Shown here: positions 56,996 to 64,000 of the stretch, one piece after another
How positions within the stretch are numbered: position 1 is the stretch's first letter
Layout of the letters: each line of letters starts with the position of its first letter
DNA from: Sphingobium sp. KCTC 72723
GTDB taxonomy: Bacteria; Pseudomonadota; Alphaproteobacteria; Sphingomonadales; Sphingomonadaceae
Length of the DNA stretch: 64,000 nt
Assembly (NCBI RefSeq): GCF_014280435.1
Contig: NZ_CP060388.1
Coordinates: 3,361,501-3,425,500 of the forward strand
Direction of reading: 5' to 3'
Made by a program: the position numbers and the translations under genes
The notes under the pieces: model-generated
Databases searched by the model: none
What the model was told of the DNA's origin: nothing
What the model saw: only the letters and a program-made list of their open reading frames with translations

Positions 56996-58546
56996 ATGCC
57001 GACGAGGAGAATGGATATGCGCCAGGTGCGCGAACTGATGAGGCTCCACCGCGAGGCGGGGCTTGGAATGCGGGCGACGGCCCGGCTCGCGGGCATCGCG
57101 GAATCTACGATGCGGGACATGGTGAAGCGGTTCGAGAGTGCTGGCCTGACATGGCCGGTGGCCGCGGAGCTGAGCAACGCCGAGCTGGAGCACAAGTTAT
57201 ACGGCCTGGCGGGGCGCAAGCCAGGTCAGCGCAAGCTGCCCGAACCGGACTGGGCAATGGTGCACCGCGAACTGAAGCGCAAATACGTGACGCTTCAGAC
57301 TTTGTGGGAAGAATATATCGAAGCTCATCCCAAGGGCTATCGATACAGCCGCTTTTGCGATTTATATCGTGGGTGGGAGGGGCGGCTGCCGGTCACGATG
57401 CGCCAGACGCATCAGGCTGGGGACAAGGTGTTCGTTGATTATGCCGGCGACAAGCAGCCGGTGGTCGTCGATCGTCTAACGGGCGAGACCCGTGAGGCGC
57501 ATATCTTCGTCGCGGTGATGGGGGCGTCCAGCCTGTCGTTTGCGTGTGCTACGTGGAGCGAGACGCTGGCGGACTGGACCGATGCGCATGTCCGAGCCTT
57601 TGCAGCGTTTGGCGGTGCGCCGCGTTTGCTGGTGCCCGATAACGCCAAGGTCGCGGTAATCAAGGCATGCCTTTATGATCCGCAGGTCAACCGCAGCTAT
57701 GCGGATCTGGCGCGTCATTACGGTGCCGCCTGCCTCCCAACGCGACCGCGTCGGCCGCGTGATAAAGCGAAGGTGGAAGCGTGCGTAGGCATCGTCGAAC
57801 GATGGCTGTTTGGCCGGTTGCGCAATGTGATCTTCTATAGCCTTGCCGAGTTAAATGCGGCGATTGCGTTGCTGATTGCACGGCTCAATGACGAGCGGGT
57901 TCTGCGCCATTTTGGCCAGACGCGGCGGCAACTGTTCGAAGCGCTCGATGCGCCGCTTCTCACACCGTTGCCCGCCGAGCCGTATGTCTTTGCTGAATGG
58001 CGCGCGCGGCGTGTCGGCATCGACTATCATGTTGAAGTTGAGCATCATTTTTACTCGGTGCCGCACCGGTTCGCGCGTAAACCCGTTGAAGCGCGCCTGA
58101 CGGCACGCACGGTTGAGATCTTCCTCAACGGCGAGCGTATCGCGGCCCACATGCGTGGCAGCGGCAATGGCCGGCATACGACGGTGCCTGATCATATGGC
58201 TTCCGCGCACCGCCGTTATGCTGACTGGACGCTGGAGAAAATCCTCGCCGAGAGTGCCCGCATCGGACCTTGTGCACAGCTGCTGTGCGAAAAGATCCTG
58301 GAGGATCGCCCCCACCCCGAACAGGGCTTCCGCTCGTGCAAGGGCATCCTTGGGCTTGAGAAGCGCTTTGGCGCCGCACGGCTTGAGGCAGCAGCGCAGC
58401 GCGCCCTCGAGATCGGGTCGCGCAACTTCCCCTCGCTCAAGTCCATCCTTGAAAAAGGTCTTGAGGGGCAACCGCTGTCGCCGGCGCCCGGCGACCATCA
58501 GCCAATCGAGCACGGCAATATCCGGGGCTCGAGCTACTATCATTGA
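56996..58546 (+). CDS. istA: IS21-family transposase IstA (element 1)
   Basis: A 516-residue transposase. N-terminal helix-turn-helix GLGMRATARLAGIAESTMRDMVKRF, DDE core with Asp in VFVDYAGDK, Asp in LVPDNAKVAV and Glu in DKAKVEACVGIVERWL, then the C-terminal HFYSVPHRFARKPVEARLT beta domain. It is followed directly by istB, whose start is within a few bases of its stop. Confidence 0.95.
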   Translation: MPTRRMDMRQVRELMRLHREAGLGMRATARLAGIAESTMRDMVKRFESAGLTWPVAAELSNAELEHKLYGLAGRKPGQRKLPEPDWAMVHRELKRKYVTLQTLWEEYIEAHPKGYRYSRFCDLYRGWEGRLPVTMRQTHQAGDKVFVDYAGDKQPVVVDRLTGETREAHIFVAVMGASSLSFACATWSETLADWTDAHVRAFAAFGGAPRLLVPDNAKVAVIKACLYDPQVNRSYADLARHYGAACLPTRPRRPRDKAKVEACVGIVERWLFGRLRNVIFYSLAELNAAIALLIARLNDERVLRHFGQTRRQLFEALDAPLLTPLPAEPYVFAEWRARRVGIDYHVEVEHHFYSVPHRFARKPVEARLTARTVEIFLNGERIAAHMRGSGNGRHTTVPDHMASAHRRYADWTLEKILAESARIGPCAQLLCEKILEDRPHPEQGFRSCKGILGLEKRFGAARLEAAAQRALEIGSRNFPSLKSILEKGLEGQPLSPAPGDHQPIEHGNIRGSSYYH

Positions 58547-58557
58547 AGGACATATCG

Positions 58558-59295
58558 ATGCTGACACATCCCACACTCGATCAACTCAACCACCTCGGGC
58601 TCCATGGCATGGCCAAGGCGTTCGGTACGATGGCGGAAAATCCCGACGCGGCAACGCTCAGCCACGCAGAGTGGCTTGGGGTGATCCTCGACCATGAACT
58701 CAGCTGGCGGCAGGACAAACGCATGGCCATGCGACTACGCCATGCAAAACTGCGTCATCGCGCCGTTCCCGAAGATATTGATTACCGCACATCGCGCGGA
58801 CTCGATCGCCGGTTCATGGAGACGCTTCTCAAGGGCGACTGGATCAATGGCCACGACAATCTGGTCATTACAGGCCCGACGGGCACCGGAAAAAGCTGGT
58901 TGTCCTGCGCCATTGGCCACAAGGCGTGCCGAGACAACATGTCTGTCCTGTATGTTCGGCTCGGCAAGCTGCTTGACGAGCTGAGCGTCGCGCGCGGCGA
59001 TGGACGGATCGCGGCACGCTTGAAAAGTCTTGCGCGCGTTGACCTGCTCATCCTGGATGACTGGGGACTTGAACCGCTCAACGCCAATGCCCGCCACCAT
59101 CTGCTCGAAATCCTCGAGGATCGTTATGGCAACCGATCAACTCTGGTAACCAGCCAACTTCCTATAGCCAGTTGGCATGCCCTGATCGGGGACAACACCT
59201 ACGCGGACGCGATCCTGGACCGCCTTGTTCACAACGCGCACCGCATCACTCTCGAAGGCGAATCCCAGAGGCGCCCACAACCAAAGCTGGCTTGA
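58558..59295 (+). CDS. istB: IS21-family ATPase IstB (element 1)
   Basis: A 245-residue AAA+ helper protein. Walker A GPTGTGKSW, Walker B DLLILDDWGLEPL and a sensor region STLVTSQLPIASWHALIGD are present. ATG 58558 follows gaaggacat; an in-frame TTG at 58543 overlaps the istA stop and could be used instead. It works with IstA in target selection. Confidence 0.95.
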   Translation: MLTHPTLDQLNHLGLHGMAKAFGTMAENPDAATLSHAEWLGVILDHELSWRQDKRMAMRLRHAKLRHRAVPEDIDYRTSRGLDRRFMETLLKGDWINGHDNLVITGPTGTGKSWLSCAIGHKACRDNMSVLYVRLGKLLDELSVARGDGRIAARLKSLARVDLLILDDWGLEPLNANARHHLLEILEDRYGNRSTLVTSQLPIASWHALIGDNTYADAILDRLVHNAHRITLEGESQRRPQPKLA

Positions 59296-59424
59296 CCAAA
59301 CCCCGATACCGTGAAAATAAAATACGTCGTTTACGGCTCTGACAAAGTGCGCGAGATCAGGTCGGAATGCTGCGCGGCTTCGCCTCGGAATCCCTGCGCG
59401 GGATCATCGGAATCCGCAGGTCCG

Positions 59425-60000
59425 GGTCATTAGCAGATTTGCAACACAATGCTGTCAGTATGGCATGTGAAATGCAGTGTTGCGATGCTCGTCAGCATTT
59501 GGCGAGAAAACTGATTGCCCACATCCTTGCGCACGCCAGGCACTTAGGTCATGAGTTCATGCATGCAGACACGTCTTGTTCAGAATGGTTCTCCCACAAC
59601 GCCACTTATCAAGAACGGCGATGGGCAGGGAAACAGACGCAGATTTGCGATACTATCGTCGCTTATGAAACACAGTGGCATATGATAGCTAAGATTGGCC
59701 GCGTTAAGCACGCAATAGGTTTTCTCGCAGTCGACGGACAGGCAAAATTATGGGATTTTTAGGTTGGAAAACCGTTTCCAAAACCAGCTCCAAGCGGACG
59801 AAGATATTCTACTTATTCTTCATTCCTGTCAAAAAAAAGCAATATTACCATAGGTACACTTACCCCGATTACATCCCTTGACGCCATGTCTACAGGACGT
59901 ACCTAGTGATTGTCCCGCAGGATCGAGCCTCAATGGATGAAATGCTTCGAGAAAGCGGCCATACCGGTTTAGTGTCGCAAGCCTCACAAAAGCTGGTGCC
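59425..60000. other. 576-bp AT-richer region, no firm gene
   Basis: A plus-strand open frame ends at 59762 and reads ...MACEMQCCDARQHLARKLIAHILAHARHLGHEFMHADTSCSEWF... with many Cys and His, but its first ~17 codons are IS21 DNA and no family is recognised. It may be the 3' part of a gene cut by the IS. From 59763 to 60000 there is only AT-rich sequence with the short dyad GGAAAACCGTTTCC. Confidence 0.35.
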
Positions 60001-60399
60001 ATGTACGCAATCCACCTCCTTAGGGCGCATGGGCTGATGGACCTTCCAAATCTCTATGTCTGGTTCATCAAATGGGTGGGCGACGGAACCGGACTGCCGG
60101 ATACAATCTTGCATATACATGCCGGTATGATCATCTTCATCCTCGCGCGCGCCGTAAGTGCACGCTCTCTTGGGTCGTTATTTCCCATTTCCTGCGTGAT
60201 TGCGGCAGAACTCCTCAACGAAATCATGGACCGGCTGCATTATGGCTCGTGGCGCTGGCCTGATACGATCGGAGACGTAGTGAACACGCTTTTTTGGCCG
60301 GTAATCATCTGTATTGCCGTACGCGTGAGACCGCTTCTCGAACGGAAGCGCGCGACGGTGCAACAGGACCTGGAGGTTGTGTCCCGGGAGGTGGTGTAG
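60001..60399 (+). CDS. small VanZ-like integral membrane protein
   Basis: 132 residues with about three helices: LPDTILHIHAGMIIFILARAV, LGSLFPISCVIAAELLNEIMDRL, and the segment RWPDTIGDVVNTLFWPVIICIAV. The pattern His...Glu...Asp-rich DxxGDxxNT resembles VanZ-like and phosphatidyl-phosphatase-like small membrane proteins. The first ATG lacks a good ribosome site; ATG 60037 (MDLPNLYVWF) is an alternative. Its base composition is lower in GC than the neighbours. Function unknown. Confidence 0.6.
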   Translation: MYAIHLLRAHGLMDLPNLYVWFIKWVGDGTGLPDTILHIHAGMIIFILARAVSARSLGSLFPISCVIAAELLNEIMDRLHYGSWRWPDTIGDVVNTLFWPVIICIAVRVRPLLERKRATVQQDLEVVSREVV

Positions 60400-60561
60400 C
60401 TTCCGCCGGTAGCGAAGCTGACCGGACGCGTGCTCACCGATAACGCGCGTCAATCGAGGGTTCTTCCGCATCTTTGGTGCAAGTTGAGGGATTCACACGC
60501 GAATCGGGTGAGTGCATAGAGTCGGGATTACGGTCAGCGATGGTATTTGCTCGTGGTCCAG

Positions 60562-61039
60562 ATGTCTTCGGTTTCTCCCGTTCCTGCAGGTTTGACGATT
60601 GTCAGTCGCGACGAAACAGCGGACGGGAGGCTCCATTTGGATGTGAGGCCAGTTCAGCGTTCCTCCTCGTGCCCCGGTTGCGGACGGCACTCGAGCAGCG
60701 TGCATAGCCATTACCAGCGCCATCTCTCGGATTTGCCCTGGCATGGACGGATTGTGGCGATGCGCCTCACGGCGCGGCGCTTTCGCTGCAGGACGCCTGA
60801 TTGCAGGGTGCAGATATTCACGGAGCGATTGCCCGGGGTCGCCGCTTCGAGGGCGCAACGCTCCAATCGGCTTGCAGAGAGCCAGCGCGCTATAGCTCTT
60901 GTAGCGGGCGGTGAGCCGGGCTCCCGCCTCGCCCATAGGTTGGCGATGCCGGTGAGCGGCGATACATTGCTGCGGATGATCCGGTCGGCGCCTGTGCCGG
61001 GTTTCGTTGCCCCTACGATCGTGGGCATCGACGATTGGG
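60562..61039 (+). pseudogene. ISL3-family transposase, N-terminal fragment
   Basis: About 159 residues: the ISL3 zinc finger SCPGCGRHSSSVHSHYQRHLSDLPWHG with second half FRCRTPDCRVQIFTERLPG, then the start of the DDE domain, IVGIDDW. There the match ends and the left end of a second IS21-type element begins (TGCGCGGCGAC at 61040). The left terminal repeat of the ISL3 element is probably near 60458 (GGGTTCTTCCGCATC). No remainder of the gene appears after the IS21 element. Confidence 0.85.
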
Positions 61040-61254
61040 TGCGCGGCGACAACTACGATGGCCGGTTGAGCGGCGACTATGATGGCCGGTAGGATCGGTT
61101 GTCTGGTCTGATCGTAGGGAGGGGCGCAGCCCCGACCGGAGAGCGGACCAGACAACCGGTGGCGATCTTTTTCCCCTTCTTTCGGGGGGCAGATCGGGGC
61201 TGTGGCGGGCGGTGGTATCGGAACACTCATCGAACAACGAGCGATGGGTTTGCG

Positions 61255-62760
61255 ATGCCGGGCCACCACATTTCCGATCAGCAGGTATTTCTCTTCATGA
61301 CCCATCGTCGCCAACACACCCAGGCCGTCGCGGCTGCCAAGGCCGGTATCAGCGAACGCAGCGCACGCCGGATCGAGAACGATCCGCAGCTTCCGTCCCA
61401 GAAGAAGAAGGAGCGCCACTGGCGCACCCGCGCCGATCCGCTCGAGCCATTCTGGCCACGTATAGAGGAGTTGCTCCAGATCGACGGTATCATTGCCGTC
61501 ACGGTCTTCGAGACGCTCCAGGACGAGTTCGGCGAGGATGCTGTTCCCGATGCGATACGACGAACACTGGAACGCCGGATCGCCCGCTGGCGGGCACTGC
61601 ACGGCGGCGAGAAGGAGATCTTCTTCCCGCAGCATCATGAGCCCGGTCGGCAGGGCCTGTCGGATTTCACGGTATGCGACAGTCTCAAGGTCACTGTTGC
61701 CGGCGAGACCCTGGCCTATCGCCTCTACCACTTCCGCTTGGCGGCGAGTGGCTGGGAGCATGCGGCTGTCGTGCTGGGCGGGGAGAGCTTTGCCGCCCTT
61801 TCGGAGCACCTGCAGGATGCGTTGTGGAAGCTGGGCGGTGCGCCGGCCGAACACCGCAGCGATTCCCTGTCAGCCGCCTACAAAAACCTCGACGCCGATG
61901 CGCAGCGGGATTTCACCCGAAGCTATGACGAGCTGTGTCGTCATTACCGCATGCTTGCTACCCGCAACAACCGCGGCGAGGCGCACGAGAACGGATCGAT
62001 CGAAGGTCCCCATGCCCATCTCAAGCGACGGCTCGATCAGGCCTTACGCCGGCGGGGCAGCCGCGATTTCGTCAGCATCGAGGCCTGGCGCGAGTTCGTT
62101 GAGGCGCAGGTCGCCAGACAGAACCGGCGGCATGCTGCGCGCATCGATGCAGAACGCAGGGTACTCAAGGCGCTGCCCGCAAGGCGAACCACCGATTTCG
62201 CCATGGTCACCGTCGATGTCACCCGCAACGGCACCGTCGCCATCGATCGGGTTACCTATTCGGTGCCTTCCCGCCTCGTCGGACGGCGCCTCAACGCGCA
62301 TCTCTTTGACGATCGCATCGAGCTCTTCCTCGGCCCGGACAGGGTAATGTCCACGCCGCGTGTGCGGATCAGTCATCCCCACCGGGGGCATAGCATCGAT
62401 TTCCGGCACATGATCGGTAACCTGCGCCGCAAGCCCGGTGCACTGCGCAACCTCGTCTACCGCGAAGCCCTCTTCCCCGATCACGCCTACCGGCGGGCCT
62501 GGCAAGCCTTCGATGCCCAACTCGATGGACGGCAGGCCTGCCGCGATGCCGTCGCGCTGCTCGATATCGCCGCCAGGGGCGACTGTGTCGACGTGCTGGC
62601 CCGGCGGATCGATGAGGCTCTCGACAGCGGGCGCTTGCCCGATGTCGATGCGCTCAGGGACGAGTTCCTGCCAACCGCAAGATCGCAGCGCGATGTCGCT
62701 ATCCCGCCACCCGATCTGCACAGCTACAACAGCCTGATCGCCAGCGGGGAGGTGCACTGA
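61255..62760 (+). CDS. istA: IS21-family transposase IstA (element 2)
   Basis: A 501-residue transposase of a different IS21 branch from element 1. N-terminal MPGHHISDQQVFLFMTHRRQHTQAVAAAKAGISERSARRIE is the helix-turn-helix. The core includes GENGSIEGPHAHLKRRLDQ-type ENGSIEGPHAHLKRR with the catalytic Glu, and the C-terminal domain has VTYSVPSRLVGRRLNAHLFDD. ATG 61255 gives the family's usual length; the reading frame extends to 61099. Its stop overlaps the istB start. Confidence 0.94.
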   Translation: MPGHHISDQQVFLFMTHRRQHTQAVAAAKAGISERSARRIENDPQLPSQKKKERHWRTRADPLEPFWPRIEELLQIDGIIAVTVFETLQDEFGEDAVPDAIRRTLERRIARWRALHGGEKEIFFPQHHEPGRQGLSDFTVCDSLKVTVAGETLAYRLYHFRLAASGWEHAAVVLGGESFAALSEHLQDALWKLGGAPAEHRSDSLSAAYKNLDADAQRDFTRSYDELCRHYRMLATRNNRGEAHENGSIEGPHAHLKRRLDQALRRRGSRDFVSIEAWREFVEAQVARQNRRHAARIDAERRVLKALPARRTTDFAMVTVDVTRNGTVAIDRVTYSVPSRLVGRRLNAHLFDDRIELFLGPDRVMSTPRVRISHPHRGHSIDFRHMIGNLRRKPGALRNLVYREALFPDHAYRRAWQAFDAQLDGRQACRDAVALLDIAARGDCVDVLARRIDEALDSGRLPDVDALRDEFLPTARSQRDVAIPPPDLHSYNSLIASGEVH

Positions 62761-63569
62761 TGACCCGCACCAAGGATCAGGCCGCCGCCGTACTGCCTAC
62801 CCTGCTGAAGGCCTTGCGCCTGCCGAGCATCAACCGCAACTGGAAGCGCCTCACCGACACCGCCGATCGCGATGGCTGGCCGGCCGCCAACCTGCTGGCC
62901 TCGCTTCTCGAGATCGAGATGGCTGATCGCTCCTCCCGGCGCATCCAGCGCCATCGCGACCAGTCCGGCTTGCCCGCAGGCAAGACCTTCGCCACCTTCG
63001 ATTTCGACGCCGCCCCCGGCATCCGCAAACCGCACCTCTTGTCCCTCGCCGCCGGTGACGACTGGATCGAGAACGGCGGCAACCTGCTGCTGTTCGGCCA
63101 GAGCGGGACCGGCAAGACGCACGCAGTTGCCGCCATTGGCCATGCCCTCATCGACACGGGGCGGCGCGTCCTGTTCTGCTCCACCACCGACATGGTCCAG
63201 AAGCTCCAGTCCGCGCGCCGCGACCTCAGCCTGCCCGCCATGCTCGACAAGCTCGACAAGTTCGATCTCATCGTGCTCGACGATCTGTCCTACGTCCGCA
63301 AGGACCAGGTCGAGACCAGCGCCTTGTTCGAGCTCATCGCCCACCGCTACGAACGCCACTCGCTCGCCATTACCGCCAACCAGCCATTTTCGGCATGGGA
63401 CAACGTCTTCCCTGATCCCGCCATGACTGTCGCCGCGATCGACCGCCTCGTGCACCACTCGACCATCATCGAGATGAACGGCGAAAGCTACCGCAAGCGT
63501 TCCGCCGTCGCCCGCATCAACGCCGGCGATTACGACCCGCCCAATGGCGCCCCGGACCGGCCATCATAA
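62760..63569 (+). CDS. istB: IS21-family ATPase IstB (element 2)
   Basis: A 269-residue AAA+ protein with Walker A GQSGTGKTH, Walker B DLIVLDDLSYVRKD and sensor SLAITANQPFSAWDNVF. Start ATG 62760 overlaps the istA TGA by one base (TGATG). Intact. Confidence 0.95.
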   Translation: MTRTKDQAAAVLPTLLKALRLPSINRNWKRLTDTADRDGWPAANLLASLLEIEMADRSSRRIQRHRDQSGLPAGKTFATFDFDAAPGIRKPHLLSLAAGDDWIENGGNLLLFGQSGTGKTHAVAAIGHALIDTGRRVLFCSTTDMVQKLQSARRDLSLPAMLDKLDKFDLIVLDDLSYVRKDQVETSALFELIAHRYERHSLAITANQPFSAWDNVFPDPAMTVAAIDRLVHHSTIIEMNGESYRKRSAVARINAGDYDPPNGAPDRPS

Positions 63570-63828
63570 TTGTCGCTGGCTTCGCGCTCGGGAGCACCCT
63601 TGCTGAGGCAACGGGTAATTGTCGCCAGCGGCAATTACATGCCAACCATCCCATGCGCTTCAAACCCTCGCTTCCGGCCAGCGCCAGCGACAATTACCCA
63701 GCGTCGTAATTGTCGCTCGACGGTTGCTCCTCGCAACAGCAAATGGTAGCCAGAATTCACCAACCGGCGCGGCCACCTATCGGCCATCAAAATTGACGCC
63801 GACCGGACTCCGTAATCGTCGCGCTACA
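63570..63828. repeat. right end of IS21-type element 2 with repeated GTAATTGTCGC units
   Basis: The 259 bp after istB hold no gene. They contain several copies of GTAATTGTCGC in both orientations (near 63571, 63616, 63631, 63690 and 63706) and end GTCGCGCTACA. These are probably transposase-binding sites of the element end. Confidence 0.6.
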
Positions 63829-64000
63829 CAAAACGTCCTTTTTCCAGACGTTTTGCGTATAAGGACATCCCGAGGCCGTCATGCCACAGAATTTTGCAAA
63901 GCGACCCGCTCCGGCCCCGGAAGACATAAAGGTCACCAGCATGGACGTCCTTGTTCAGCGACTGCTGAACCTGCAAGGCCAGCGACCTCATTCCCCGGCG
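63824..64000 (-). CDS. tnpB: IS66 accessory protein TnpB, partial at right edge
   Basis: 58 codons read from the right edge to a TAG at 63824: MRSLALQVQQSLNKDVHAG, DLYVFRGRSGSLCKILWHDG and LGMSLYAKRLEKGRF, the conserved core of IS66 TnpB (Orf2). The normal continuation VWP... is replaced by Val-stop at the IS21 junction, so the 3' end is truncated. The 5' end lies outside the window. Another IS66-type element therefore begins here, distinct from the tnpB-less one at 47185. Confidence 0.85.
   Translation of the reverse strand, partial: RRGMRSLALQVQQSLNKDVHAGDLYVFRGRSGSLCKILWHDGLGMSLYAKRLEKGRFV

Larger units (their letters stand above)
56818..59418. mobile_element. complete IS21-type element (1)
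   Basis: A 2601-bp element with TG...CA ends (left TGCGGATTCCG, right CGGAATCCGCA), flanked by the 6-bp direct repeat GGTCCG (56812-56817 and 59419-59424). It carries istA and istB and multiple inward-facing ~23-bp repeats at both ends, all features of the IS21 family. Both genes are intact. Confidence 0.92.
61040..63828. mobile_element. IS21-type element (2)
   Basis: About 2.79 kb with istA-istB, starting TGCGCGGCGAC and ending GTCGCGCTACA, so TG...CA ends; repeated GATGGCCGGT units face inward at the left. The left flank is ISL3 transposase and the right flank is an IS66 tnpB on the other strand. No target duplication is found, which suggests that a deletion or recombination removed one original flank. 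Confidence 0.7.

Noticed and set aside
59367..59762. 131-codon gene
   Set aside because: Its first ~17 codons are inside the IS21 end and no family is recognised; it is recorded only as part of an unassigned region.

Overview
The window looks like a chromosome segment of a sphingomonad (order Sphingomonadales, for example Sphingobium or Sphingomonas). This is inferred from high GC, abundant TonB-dependent receptors, receptor-linked tryptophan halogenase and 2OG-oxygenase genes, Tat-exported hydrolases, and dense insertion sequences (IS). No rRNA, tRNA or CRISPR array was found.

Bases 1-15857 hold a sugar-utilisation locus. After the 3' part of an MHS-type transporter comes a tight five-gene run: GH68 sucrase, ROK fructokinase, CPA2-type antiporter, exported GH36 alpha-galactosidase, and a tryptophan-halogenase-like flavoprotein. 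A TPR/2OG-Fe(II) oxygenase and a TonB-dependent receptor are divergent from each other. A LacI-family repressor follows a sucrose-type (GPH/SUC) MFS transporter on the minus strand. The same 12-bp palindrome (GCAAACGTTTGC or one mismatch) lies before the GH68 run, twice between oxygenase and receptor, and before the MFS-lacI pair, so the locus reads as one LacI regulon. Proposed path: receptor uptake of a raffinose-type sugar, periplasmic removal of galactose, MFS import of sucrose, cytoplasmic cleavage, and fructose phosphorylation.

Bases 15858-26464 carry two gamma-glutamyltranspeptidases around a second TonB-dependent receptor, then a large exported TolB-propeller/amidohydrolase. Bases 26526-29507 are a compact rutBCDA pyrimidine-degradation operon. 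It is divergent from arsR-arsC-acr3 (29630-31404), with two identical-arm palindromes in the shared spacer. Bases 31618-34904 are a nitrate/taurine-type ABC transporter behind a leader with two hairpins and an intrinsic terminator, which suggests attenuation. Bases 34986-38414 hold an Fe-S photolyase, a DUF2256 zinc protein, an SDR and a renalase-like flavoprotein. Then come a small secreted protein, a PRC-barrel protein, an S9 peptidase, a GH2 glycosidase, RsgA and UDP-glucose dehydrogenase.

From about 46785 to the end the DNA is IS-dominated. An IS1380-type transposase is split by an ISBst12-type IS66 element (8-bp target duplication; removing it restores the frame). One terminal inverted repeat of that IS66 is in turn split by an IS110/IS1111-type element. 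Beside this lies a broken phosphoglucomutase gene. Then follow IS5 fragments, an intact IS256-type element with 8-bp target duplications, an IS427-type fragment, a PP2A-like phosphatase, a complete IS21-type element with 6-bp duplications, a small membrane protein, an ISL3 fragment cut by a second IS21-type element, and a partial IS66 tnpB at the right edge. The surviving ugd, pgm remnant and phosphatase suggest a decayed polysaccharide-precursor region. Coordinates and motifs were read by eye; family names come from recognising motifs, not from database searches.
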